The notes under the pieces were generated by a model. It made no database searches, was not told the origin of the DNA, and was given only the letters and a program-made list of their open reading frames with translations. Of a DNA stretch of 64,000 nucleotides, positions 16,382 to 24,123 are shown one piece after another. The stretch covers positions 558,001 through 622,000 of the forward strand of contig NZ_CP117879.1 in NCBI RefSeq assembly GCF_028736155.1, given 5' to 3'. A program made the translations under genes and the position numbers. The stretch is from Flavobacterium sp. KACC 22763 (lineage in GTDB: Bacteria; Bacteroidota; Bacteroidia; Flavobacteriales; Flavobacteriaceae). The number at the start of each line of letters is the position of its first letter. Position 1 is the first letter of the stretch.

Positions 16382-16529
16382 TTATTGAATATTTTATTTA
16401 GAGAAAACAATTTGGCGTTTGTTTGAAGAGCTCGTATTGTAACTATTTTGAACCATATAAGTTATATAAGATAAGGTTTGTCTAAAAAAGGAATCTAGCA
16501 AAGTTTTTTAGGCAAAGTTTGCATACAGT

Positions 16530-16658
16530 TTGTCATTTCGAGGAACGAGAAATCTTCGCGAGAAGCTCTACAAAGATTGGATTCTAGTTGCGGAATTACT
16601 TACGAAGATTTGCTTTGCCTGTTCGTTATTGCTCGAGTCTCGTTCCTCGAAATGACAA
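16530..16658. repeat. Long hairpin repeat, family A copy 2
   Basis: The arms TTGTCATTTCGAGGAACGAG (from 16530) and CTCGTTCCTCGAAATGACAA (to 16658) are complementary over 21 bp. About 25 extra bases (GCTTTGCCTGTTCGTTATTG region, 16611-16635) interrupt the right arm relative to copy 1. The rest of spacer 16382-16733 contains only 'GCAAAG' repeats and no gene. Confidence 0.8.
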
Positions 16659-16733
16659 GATTGGGTATATAATGCATGAAACAAAACTTAGCGAATCTCT
16701 GCGTAATTCTTTGCGAATCTTTGTGGTATAACC

Positions 16734-17240
16734 CTACAACACTTTCTCCAAATAAATAAACTCCAAAGGAACTTCAGAAACTGTCGTATGAATTTCACTC
16801 TCAGGGAAAGCTTCACGTTTTCCGGTATCTACATAACCGTGACGTTTGTACCAAGCCACAAGCTCTTCACGTACCGAAATAACCGTCATAATAATACTTG
16901 ACAATCCTAGAGATTTTGCATGATTTTCGGCTTCAGCCAAAAGTTTTTTACCGATTCCGCTGTTTTGAAGTTCTGGCGAAACGGTTAGCATTCCAAGATA
17001 CAATTGATGCCCTTTTTCCACCAATAAAACCGAACCAATAATCTTGTCATTCGCTGTAAATTTCAGCATTGTATTTTTTGGATCAAGAAAGATTTCTGTC
17101 ATTTCCTGTTCGTCGGTTCTTTTTCCTTCTAGTAAATGCGCTTCGGTTGTCCAGCCTTTTTTAGAAGTTTCGCCTCTATATGCTGAGTTTATTAAGGTTG
17201 TTAATGCTGGAATGTCTTGTAATGCTGCTTTTGTAATCAT
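16734..17240 (-). CDS. GNAT-family N-acetyltransferase
   Basis: 168 residues. The acetyl-CoA-binding signature is clear: LYLGMLTVSPELQNSGIGKK, then LLAEAENHAKSLGLSSIIMT (motif A with the Q-x-x-G-x-G/A loop), followed by VAWYKRHGYVDTG (motif B). The substrate is unknown. It is cytoplasmic and monocistronic, flanked on both sides by repeat-rich spacers. Confidence 0.9.
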   Translation of the reverse strand: MITKAALQDIPALTTLINSAYRGETSKKGWTTEAHLLEGKRTDEQEMTEIFLDPKNTMLKFTANDKIIGSVLLVEKGHQLYLGMLTVSPELQNSGIGKKLLAEAENHAKSLGLSSIIMTVISVREELVAWYKRHGYVDTGKREAFPESEIHTTVSEVPLEFIYLEKVL

Positions 17241-17297
17241 GTTAAGCTGATCGTATTATGAGTATAAATGGTTTCCAGTTTTAAATGGAAAAATATT

Positions 17298-17430
17298 TGA
17301 ATTGCCTCCAGCTTTAGCTGGAGAAGCAAAATTACATTAGAAAATGGCTTTAGCCTAATCTTTTGAGTTTTTTGGCTAAAGCCGAAGCTTGTTCAAAAAG
17401 TAAACCTCCAGCTAAAGCAGGAGGCAATTG
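17298..17430. repeat. Nested inverted repeat (CCTCCAGCTTTAGCTGGAG family)
   Basis: The outer left arm TTGCCTCCAGCTTTAGCTGG (from 17303) matches the inverse of CCAGCTAAAGCAGGAGGCAA (to 17428). The inner left arm GGCTTTAGCC (17346-17355) matches GGCTAAAGCC (17374-17383). The 306-bp spacer 17241-17546 holds no gene. Confidence 0.75.
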
Positions 17431-17546
17431 AAAATTTAGATTTTTTTATAATATTTTAAAGTTTATTAGTCATAAACATGTTCAATTATTCATTGGGCTT
17501 TTAAAATAGATAATCTAAAAAGGAAATACAGCCTTTTATTATTGTT

Positions 17547-18374
17547 TTATTTAAGCGAATATGCTGCGATGGTTTTTTTGAAAAGAGAAGGGACATAGAC
17601 TATTTTTTTCTCCTTATCGAGACCAATATCTGCTGAATAATATTCTTCTTTTCTGGTATCTGAAAGAATTTCTTTTGAGCCATCTTTATGTACATAATAA
17701 ATAACTCCAGTCCAGCAGCTCACAATAAACGCATTGTCTGCTATTGGCTCAATTCCATCTGTGTTTTCATCCATGCCTTCTGCCAAAAGCTGTTTATTCT
17801 TTTTAGAATCCGTTTTGTATAATGATCCACTGTCTAAAAAATACAAATCGGTATCTATAAATTTTAGACCATTAGGTTTGTTTAGGTTTTCTAAGTAAAC
17901 AGTTGCAATATCATTTTCTAATTTGAAAATCTTACCCACTTTTGGGTCAGAAACATAAACAACACCTTTTTTATCTACAGTCACGTCGTTTAATATTTTG
18001 GCAGCATCAACGGTTATTTTTTTGAGTATTTTTTGTTGCTTTATATCTATAATTACAATTTCTGTAAGGTCGGCTACAAATAACTTATTCTTGAATTTTG
18101 CCATTCCTTTTGGGGCATTTAAACCTGATATCCAATTTAGATTAATGATTTTTCCATCGACAGTTAATTTTCCTATGCTTCCTTTTCCGTCACGTTCAGC
18201 CGGCGAACCATCCATTAAAGAGGTATATAAAATCTGATCTGCTTTGTCGAATAATACCGATTCAGGAATTGGCAAAATACTATCGGTTATCCAAATTCTA
18301 TTTAAAGAATGTTGAGCAATACTCGAAAAACTTATTGTAAATAGCACTAAAACATAATAAACATTTTTTTTCAT
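17547..18374 (-). CDS. Secreted SMP-30/gluconolactonase-like beta-propeller
   Basis: 275 residues with a signal peptide (MKKNVYYVLVLFTISFSSIAQ). It has repeating propeller blades of the form 'I.PESVLFDKADQILYTSLM', 'GLNAPKGMAKFKNKLFVADL', 'ILNDVTVDKKGVVYVSDPKV', 'NKPNGLKFIDTDLYFLD'. This pattern is that of the SMP-30/NHL-type six-blade fold, often with sugar-lactone hydrolase or calcium-binding activity. The usual metal-ligand set cannot be confirmed by eye, so activity is not assigned. It probably acts in the periplasm and has no operon partner. Confidence 0.75.
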   Translation of the reverse strand: MKKNVYYVLVLFTISFSSIAQHSLNRIWITDSILPIPESVLFDKADQILYTSLMDGSPAERDGKGSIGKLTVDGKIINLNWISGLNAPKGMAKFKNKLFVADLTEIVIIDIKQQKILKKITVDAAKILNDVTVDKKGVVYVSDPKVGKIFKLENDIATVYLENLNKPNGLKFIDTDLYFLDSGSLYKTDSKKNKQLLAEGMDENTDGIEPIADNAFIVSCWTGVIYYVHKDGSKEILSDTRKEEYYSADIGLDKEKKIVYVPSLFKKTIAAYSLK

Positions 18375-18446
18375 TTTGATTGGCTTTTGAATTTCTTTGT
18401 GTTCACGAATTGGATGCTCGCGCTAGCTTGTGAAATTTACTCTTTC

Positions 18447-18848
18447 TTACTTTTGAGCAATTACTTCATAAGTTATTTTTTTACATTTTACGATAAAATA
18501 TGGATGAGAACTTTCATGAGCGAAATCAAGAATAAATTCTCCGTTTTCTTCTTTTAGAAGAGCTTCATAAATCATTCCATCCCATTTTTCATAAATGAAA
18601 CGGCTAACTTCATCACAGTAAATAGTTATCAATTCTTGATCGTAATTTCTGTTTTTGTTAAAGCAACTGATTGATATTTTTAAGGTTTGATGCCCAAATG
18701 TATTATTGAAAAAGTCATATCCATTGTGATAATGAATATCAGTAACTAAGGCATCACCAAAGATTCCGTAGTTGTCTAATAAGTCCTGAAGCATAAAAGT
18801 TTTGTTTTGTTTAAATTTTGATAAACTTGAGAATAGTTCTGTTTTCAA
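18447..18848 (-). CDS. Hypothetical cytoplasmic protein
   Basis: 133 residues, soluble, family not recognised. ALVTDIHYHNGYDFFNNTFG and YCDEVSRFIYEKWDGMIYEA are the most distinctive stretches. The C-terminus PYFIVKCKKITYEVIAQK is beta-rich. It lies between the propeller protein and the XRE regulator, is transcribed away from the regulator, and shares a 125-bp upstream region with it. Confidence 0.55.
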   Translation of the reverse strand: MKTELFSSLSKFKQNKTFMLQDLLDNYGIFGDALVTDIHYHNGYDFFNNTFGHQTLKISISCFNKNRNYDQELITIYCDEVSRFIYEKWDGMIYEALLKEENGEFILDFAHESSHPYFIVKCKKITYEVIAQK

Positions 18849-18961
18849 ATATATTTAATTTTTACTGTCAGATCATGAATTTTTGCTTTATAATGAAAAA
18901 AGTATCTTACAAAAATGCTTTTGTTTTTTACAAGAATTTATTTTTGTTTAAGAATTTTAAA

Positions 18962-18969
18962 TATCTTTG
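18962..18969 (+). promoter_or_regulatory. -7 promoter box just before the XRE gene
   Basis: TATCTTTG is a perfect TAnnTTTG match, with TTTG 15 nt upstream (18943-18946). It ends only 4 nt before the ATG at 18974, so a transcript from it would have almost no 5' leader. Confidence 0.45.
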
Positions 18970-18973
18970 AATT

Positions 18974-19372
18974 ATGAGTACAGCAACAAAACCAAAACAT
19001 ATCGGCAGAAATATAAGCCGTATCAGAGAGCTTAAAGATATGAAGCAGGATGCACTGGCATTGGCTTTAGGCATAAGTCAGCAGATGGTTTCGAATATTG
19101 AAAACAGCGAAACGGTTGACGAGCAAAGATTAATTGAGATTGCAAAAGCCCTTGGAGTTTCTGTTGAAGCAATTAAAAACTTTTCAGAAGAAGCGGTTTT
19201 TAATATTATTGGAAATACTTTCCAAGATCACGGTACTATTCCTATTATTACAACAGGTGATTACAATTGTACTTTTAATCCTTTAGATAAAGTAGTTGAA
19301 CTTTACGAACGTTTGGTGCAAGCTGAAAAAGATAAAGTGGAGTATTTGGAGAAGTTGTTGAATGGGAAATAA
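18974..19372 (+). CDS. XRE-family helix-turn-helix regulator
   Basis: 132 residues. The HTH_3 domain spans about 10-70 (GRNISRIRELKDMKQDALAL, ALGISQQMVSNIENS, IEIAKALGVSVEAIKNFSEE). A C-terminal helix (VELYERLVQAEKDKVEYLEK) probably dimerises. This architecture is common in Bacteroidetes. It lies at the edge of the HEPN/DUF262/nuclease patch and is convergent with it, so it may or may not control those genes. Its promoter box suggests a nearly leaderless message. Confidence 0.88.
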   Translation: MSTATKPKHIGRNISRIRELKDMKQDALALALGISQQMVSNIENSETVDEQRLIEIAKALGVSVEAIKNFSEEAVFNIIGNTFQDHGTIPIITTGDYNCTFNPLDKVVELYERLVQAEKDKVEYLEKLLNGK

Positions 19373-19396
19373 ACGTTTTTAAGATATATTAAATTG

Positions 19397-19425
19397 AAAA
19401 GAGACCTTTGATGGAGGTCTCTTTT
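19397..19425. terminator. Terminator after the XRE gene
   Basis: AAAAGAGACCT (19397-19407) pairs with AGGTCTCTTTT (19415-19425), 7-nt loop, followed by a T run. Confidence 0.85.
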
Positions 19426-19486
19426 TTTTGTTTTCCAACGAACCCATAATAGTAATGAAAGCAATATGTATGAATAATTTTTAAGT

Positions 19487-20161
19487 TTATGCTGTAGATA
19501 ATTGTTCGTTTGATTCAATACCATTATTGTTCATTTCCTGAATAATTTTTATAGATTCATTAGATAAATTTTCAACGAAATTTATTATTATATTTTGATA
19601 ACTTATTACATCCTGATGAGTTAAAGAAGGGGTCGAATCTTGATGTAAAATATTATTACGGATATTATTTAAGGAATTAAATTTTTCATAAAAGATTTTG
19701 TTTTCTTCAGAATCAGCAAACTCATTAAATCCAAATTTTTTTAAAAGCTTTGTAACTTCACTTTGCCCATGTTTGCCATAACTAAATTTGGTATCTAGGT
19801 TAAATTCGTTACATAAAACTTCTTCTACTCCAAGGATTTTGACGAATTTCATCAAAACCTCTTCTCTTTTTTCGTTATTGTTTTTTTTTATTTCTAATTC
19901 TTTAATTAATACATCAATAAGATGATTTTTGATGTAAGACTCTAGTTTCTTGTTTGAGAAGTTGTTCAATATGTAATAGCCAAATTCGTCAAGAAAACAT
20001 TCTAAAAAGGATTCGAATTTTCCACACAGTAATACTATTGAAGATTTGTTAAATGTTCTATACTGTAGATTATCATCGATAGAAGAAATAGCATTCTCTA
20101 TTAGTATATGAATTTCTTTTAATGCTTCCCTAAAATCGTTAACGGATTCAAAATTATTCAT
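19487..20161 (-). CDS. HEPN-domain protein (MAE_28990-like), partner of the DUF262 gene
   Basis: 224 residues, all helical. It begins with FREALKEIHILIENAI and has SSIVLLCGKFESFLECFLDE. Near the C-terminus SLNNIRNNILHQDSTP contains R168-x4-H173, the RNase motif of HEPN toxins. This arrangement fits the HEPN families linked by comparative genomics to DUF262 and restriction-like systems. The start codon overlaps the DUF262 stop by 8 nt, so the two proteins are made together. HEPN proteins with an intact R-x4-H usually cleave RNA, and an abortive-infection role is the most likely inference. Confidence 0.75.
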   Translation of the reverse strand: MNNFESVNDFREALKEIHILIENAISSIDDNLQYRTFNKSSIVLLCGKFESFLECFLDEFGYYILNNFSNKKLESYIKNHLIDVLIKELEIKKNNNEKREEVLMKFVKILGVEEVLCNEFNLDTKFSYGKHGQSEVTKLLKKFGFNEFADSEENKIFYEKFNSLNNIRNNILHQDSTPSLTHQDVISYQNIIINFVENLSNESIKIIQEMNNNGIESNEQLSTA

Positions 20162-21254
20162 TTATGATTTTCTTTATTTCTGAAATCCATCTATTAAGTC
20201 TGTAATTTAAAACTTTTGTGTCTGATGTTCCTATTGTCACACTGTTGCGGAATTCAGTATCATTAATTACGAGTTCTTTATAACGAGCAAATATTTTATC
20301 TTTATTTTTCAATAATCTGTCACTTGGTAGGACAGTTGTACTAATAAATAATATATCCATTAAAGATCTATTTAATGTAGATTCATATTGTCCTTCAGAA
20401 TTAAATCTTTTAAATGCATTTACAGTATAGATTTCTATTATTGTTTTCGATGTATCTTCAATCATATCATCTAATCTTTTTAGTGCATCTGCATTAAGAT
20501 TTTTATATTTTAAAAGATATTCGTTAATAAAATTTTTCATTCTTCCCTTATAATTATTTATATGATCATTGGTTTTATCATAATTATCTAATAAAGATAA
20601 AAATCTAAGTATAAGTTCACAATCAGCCATTCTATTATGTGGAGACTCCAGATTGAATAACTTTAATATATTAGGTTTAGCAACGATATTTTTTAATTTG
20701 TCATTTAATGACCCTCTATAAAGGCAATTTCTCAATTCTTGGTCATTTAATTTTACTGCCCCTGTATTTAATCTCATGAACACATCATATTTTATTTCTG
20801 GATGTGAGTCATGAGAAATAACTATTATTCGAAGTAATCCATTTTTTAATACTCTCACCGCTTTCGGGTTTAGAGTTTTAATATCGCTTTTGTTTAATTC
20901 TGTCAGTATTTCTAAACCAGATAATTTATAATCGCGTTGAAAATAACGATAGAGCGAGTTTAGTCGTTGTAAACCATCAATAACAGTCCAAGAATCATCT
21001 TCTTCTTGTGATACATATATTACAGGAATAGGAACATTTAGAATTATTGATTCAATTAAAAGAGATGATTTTTTATTATCCCAAATATAATTTCGTTGAT
21101 ATTCAGGATTTAGATTTATATCACCGTCTTCAATCATACGAACTATATCAGAAACACTTTTGTCATAAGCTTGAGTATTAATTTTCCTAACTTCATGAGG
21201 AATTTCTATTACTTCATCATCTGAAATTATATCATCAAATTCTAAATTTTCCAT
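20154..21254 (-). CDS. DUF262 (GmrSD/ParB-like nuclease-type) protein
   Basis: 366 residues. The N-terminal DUF262 core is plain: INLNPEYQRNYIWDNKKSSL (about 47-65), NVPIPVIYVSQEEDD, and VIDGLQRLNSLYRYF with the DG-x-Q-R motif at 93-97. DUF262 has a ParB/sulfiredoxin-like fold that binds nucleotides and, in GmrS and related defence proteins, drives NTP-dependent DNA restriction. The C-terminal 180 residues are helical, without a DUF1524 HNH motif, so the nuclease part must come from a partner, probably the overlapping HEPN gene. A well-supported two-gene defence candidate. Confidence 0.85.
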   Translation of the reverse strand: MENLEFDDIISDDEVIEIPHEVRKINTQAYDKSVSDIVRMIEDGDINLNPEYQRNYIWDNKKSSLLIESIILNVPIPVIYVSQEEDDSWTVIDGLQRLNSLYRYFQRDYKLSGLEILTELNKSDIKTLNPKAVRVLKNGLLRIIVISHDSHPEIKYDVFMRLNTGAVKLNDQELRNCLYRGSLNDKLKNIVAKPNILKLFNLESPHNRMADCELILRFLSLLDNYDKTNDHINNYKGRMKNFINEYLLKYKNLNADALKRLDDMIEDTSKTIIEIYTVNAFKRFNSEGQYESTLNRSLMDILFISTTVLPSDRLLKNKDKIFARYKELVINDTEFRNSVTIGTSDTKVLNYRLNRWISEIKKIINE

Positions 21255-21419
21255 GTGTACTTTGGTTTTGTAATTTGTTGTTTTTTATTTTACAATAATA
21301 AGATAAATGTTATATTTTTTTGCTTTTAAAGTAAAAACAATCATGTGTTTGAATTAAGTTTTTTTATCCATAGTTTTTTGAAATTCAAAGTTTTCCTGAT
21401 ATAAAATTTGTATAATTGA

Positions 21420-21528
21420 TTAAATCAATAAAACTTTCAACTCATCATAAATCTCAATATTCGTACTTACTTTTCCCTCACTGAATAACACTTTCAATTT
21501 GTTTTTGAATCGAAAGCGTAATTCCCAA
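21420..21528 (-). pseudogene. Decayed duplicate of the thrC 3' end
   Basis: These 109 bp align with thrC 22451-22558 at about 81 of 109 positions, counted by eye. The translation gives LGITLSIQKQIESVI, a one-base insertion, then SEGKVSTNIEIYDELKVLLI and stop. Intact thrC ends LGITLPIPAQIESVI, then NEEKISVKIGTYEELKDFLG and stop. Both copies start matching at TTGGGAATTACG and reach a stop codon at the same place. It begins 20 bp beyond the nuclease gene's stop, so the nuclease gene lies between two copies of the thrC end. Confidence 0.85.
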
Positions 21529-21547
21529 GATATGAGTATACTAACTT

Positions 21548-22264
21548 CTATAAGTTTGTATTATATGAATTATAAGCACTTATTAACTCGTCTTGATCCC
21601 AAATTATTTCGTCTTGATAAAAAAGGCATGTAAATAAATTGTTTGGTAGAGGTTTGTTTTTTTGGAACAAATGTTTTCCTAAATAATGTTTAGCTTTATC
21701 AAACAAATCTTTATTCTTGCATCCAACGACACTTATAAAAGCAGTATTATCCATATTACTTAGTTTATAATTTTCTAATCTTATATTCTTGATTTTTGCA
21801 GGTATTAGTTTATCTCTAAGCTTTAGAAAATCTTCTTGTCCGTATTGGTGAGCTTTTTGCATATCTCTAATGAACTTGATTTCAATCGCAATACATGGGC
21901 CATCATAAGCAAAACCTTTACTAGTGTATTCTTCAAATAATTCAATGTTAATTACTTCCAATAATTCTGGCTTACAAATTGTTAAGTCAACTTCAAAGCC
22001 TGATTTTTTGTCTGGTTTAAACCAAGTTACCTGAGAATGTACATAACTGGTTTTATAATCAGAACCGTTACTGGTTTTCCAGTAACTATCATTTTTGCTA
22101 CTATGGTATCCTTTCAAAGTGTCTTCTTGCATAAGTTTTGAAAACAAGTGACACTCTAAATCTCCTTCAGTTAAAATCATGCCTCTATTTACACTATATT
22201 CTTGTTGTAATTTCAGGATTGCATTTTTGGTGGCACTAAACCAAGTTATAGTTGGCTCATTCAT
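21548..22264 (-). CDS. Putative PD-(D/E)XK-fold nuclease inserted behind thrC
   Basis: 238 residues, soluble. The order of motifs fits a restriction-endonuclease fold: an acidic residue in the first helix (EGDLECHLFSKLM, Glu33/Glu37), Asp93 in SGFEVDLTICKPE, and E128-I-K130 in GPCIAIEIKFIRD. The last is the canonical E-x-K strand. KAHQYGQEDFLKLRDKL follows as the usual next helix. I do not recognise a named family, and no methyltransferase lies beside it. Flanking by duplicated thrC 3' ends points to recent insertion of this gene alone, with its own promoter (22316-22323). Confidence 0.6.
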   Translation of the reverse strand: MNEPTITWFSATKNAILKLQQEYSVNRGMILTEGDLECHLFSKLMQEDTLKGYHSSKNDSYWKTSNGSDYKTSYVHSQVTWFKPDKKSGFEVDLTICKPELLEVINIELFEEYTSKGFAYDGPCIAIEIKFIRDMQKAHQYGQEDFLKLRDKLIPAKIKNIRLENYKLSNMDNTAFISVVGCKNKDLFDKAKHYLGKHLFQKNKPLPNNLFTCLFYQDEIIWDQDELISAYNSYNTNL

Positions 22265-22315
22265 AAAAAAAATAGATAGTTAGTATTTAGGTTTGTTTAG
22301 TTTTTTTATACTTTT

Positions 22316-22323
22316 CAAATATA
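22316..22323 (-). promoter_or_regulatory. -7 promoter box for the nuclease gene
   Basis: The minus strand reads TATATTTG, an exact TAnnTTTG match, about 50 nt upstream of the start at 22264 and downstream of the thrC terminator. No clear -33 TTTG is seen. Confidence 0.4.
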
Positions 22324-22400
22324 TTTATTTTTTATTGCTAATTTTTACGGGTTTCCGTAGTCGATATATTTTCAAGAGTAATTACAATGTTATGTACAAA

Positions 22401-22430
22401 AAAGCGAGTAAAAAACTTTTTACTCGCTTT
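22401..22430. terminator. Terminator after thrC
   Basis: AAAGCGAGTAAAA (22401-22413) pairs with TTTTACTCGCTTT (22418-22430). It separates the threonine operon from the inserted nuclease gene. Confidence 0.85.
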
Positions 22431-22450
22431 AATCATTTATAATATGTTTT

Positions 22451-23740
22451 TTATCCTAAGAAATCCTTCAACTCCTCATAAGTCCCAATTTTCACACTAA
22501 TCTTCTCTTCATTAATAACACTCTCAATTTGAGCAGGAATCGGAAGCGTAATTCCCAAAGCAGGTTCAACAACATCCAAAAATTTAATAGGATGTGCCGT
22601 TTCTAAGAAAATACCAATTGCATTAGGATGTTTTTCTAGTTCCTTTTTCAAGCCTAAATAACCAACAGCGCCGTGCGGTTCTGCAATATAACCGTCTGTG
22701 TTATAAATTTTCTTTAGGGCTTCAAGAGTTTCTTCATCGGTATAGCTATAAGAAGAAAAGTCTTTTTCGAAAGCTTTTAAATCATTATTGTACAATTCCT
22801 GAATTCTAATAAAGTTACTTGGGTTTCCAACGTCCATGGCGTTAGAGATTGTGGCTTTAGAAGGTTTTGGGTCGTATTTTCCGTTTTCTAGGAATCTTGG
22901 TACGGTGTCGTTTACGTTTGTAGACGCAACAAAATGCTCAATTGGCAAACCTAATTTCTTTGCCATAATTCCGGCGCAGATATTCCCGAAGTTTCCGCTT
23001 GGGCAAGAGAAAACTAAAGGTTTGTTTTGGCTTTTCAACGCTTTGTAAGCAAAGAAGAAATAGAACATTTGCGGTAACCAGCGCGCAATATTAATCGAGT
23101 TCGCCGAAGTCAGGTTTTTATGCGCTAAAGTATCATCTAAAAATGCTTTTTTCACCATATCCTGACAATCGTCAAAAACACCGTCAACTTCAAGTGCTTT
23201 AATATTTTGCCCTAAAGTGGTCAATTGTTTTTCCTGAATATCGCTCACTTTTCCAGACGGATATAAAATGACAACATCAACACCGTCAACGCCTAAAAAT
23301 CCGCTGGCAACCGCTCCACCTGTATCTCCAGAAGTAGCTACTAAAACTGTGTTTTTAGCGTCTTTTTTGTCTTTGTTGAAATAGCCCAAACAACGCGACA
23401 TAAAACGCGCTCCAACGTCTTTAAACGCCATTGTTGGCCCGTGGAATAATTCTAACGAATAGATTCCGTCTTCGACTTTCACCACCGGAAAATCAAAAAC
23501 TAAAGTTTCGGCAATGATTTCTTTTAGCTTTTCTGCTGGGATTTCGTCACCAACAAATTGTTTAATCGCTTCAAAAGCAATTTCTTCGTGGCTTAAACTT
23601 TCGATTTTATCAAAAAAAGAAGGATCAAGCGGCGTGATGCTTTCTGGGAAATATAATCCTTTGTCAGTTGCTAATCCTTGTATAACAGCTTCTTGAAAAG
23701 AAACTTTTGGGGCATTATGGTTTAAACTGTAGTATTTCAT
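22451..23740 (-). CDS. thrC: Threonine synthase
   Basis: 429 residues, full length. MKYYSLNHNAPKVSFQEAV opens the protein. LFHGPTMAFKDVGARFMSRC carries the PLP-binding Lys in the conserved FKD block. VLVATSGDTGGAVASGFLG is the phosphate loop, and SANSINIARWLPQMFYFF and FSCPSGNFGNICAG follow. It converts O-phosphohomoserine to threonine, the last step of the pathway begun by thrA and thrB upstream. Its 3' end is duplicated, in decayed form, on the far side of the nuclease gene. The current end may be the native or the introduced version. Confidence 0.97.
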   Translation of the reverse strand: MKYYSLNHNAPKVSFQEAVIQGLATDKGLYFPESITPLDPSFFDKIESLSHEEIAFEAIKQFVGDEIPAEKLKEIIAETLVFDFPVVKVEDGIYSLELFHGPTMAFKDVGARFMSRCLGYFNKDKKDAKNTVLVATSGDTGGAVASGFLGVDGVDVVILYPSGKVSDIQEKQLTTLGQNIKALEVDGVFDDCQDMVKKAFLDDTLAHKNLTSANSINIARWLPQMFYFFFAYKALKSQNKPLVFSCPSGNFGNICAGIMAKKLGLPIEHFVASTNVNDTVPRFLENGKYDPKPSKATISNAMDVGNPSNFIRIQELYNNDLKAFEKDFSSYSYTDEETLEALKKIYNTDGYIAEPHGAVGYLGLKKELEKHPNAIGIFLETAHPIKFLDVVEPALGITLPIPAQIESVINEEKISVKIGTYEELKDFLG

Positions 23741-23844
23741 TTCTAAATTTTAGATTTTAGACTTTAGATTTTAGATTTTTTGGAGAGTAAATTCCAATAC
23801 TAAAATTCCAAATTCCAATAATTTATTATTTTCAATTATGTTTT

Positions 23845-24083
23845 GCTTTTGTCAGGCTGAGCGGAGTCGAAGCCCCGCAACGGATTGACATAACGTAAAT
23901 CCTCAAAGTTTGTCATTTCGACGTAAGGAGAAATCTTCGCAAGTAACTCCGCAACGTTATTCCAATCTTTGTCGAGCTTCTCGTGGAGATTTCTCGTTCC
24001 TCGAAATGACAAACTGGGTGTGACTTACTTTGCGTGGACTTCGACGGAGTTTATCCTGAGGAACGAAGGGCTCAGTCTGACAA
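23845..24083. repeat. Nested hairpins in the thrB-thrC spacer (family A copy 3 inside family B)
   Basis: The inner hairpin has TTGTCATTTCGACGTAAGGA (from 23910) against CTCGTTCCTCGAAATGACAA (to 24012), with the shared loop words AAGTAACTCCG and CCAATCTTTG. The outer pair has TTGTCAGGCTGAGCGGAGTC (from about 23849) against the inverse in GGGCTCAGTCTGACAAGC (to 24083). The 383-bp spacer 23741-24123 holds no gene, and the operon must be read through it. Confidence 0.8.
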
Positions 24084-24123
24084 GCTTTGTCTTAATACTT
24101 AATTCTTCGTACTTAATACTTTT

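Noticed and set aside
21548..22264. Part of a complete restriction-modification system
   Set aside because: No methyltransferase gene is found on either side within the window.
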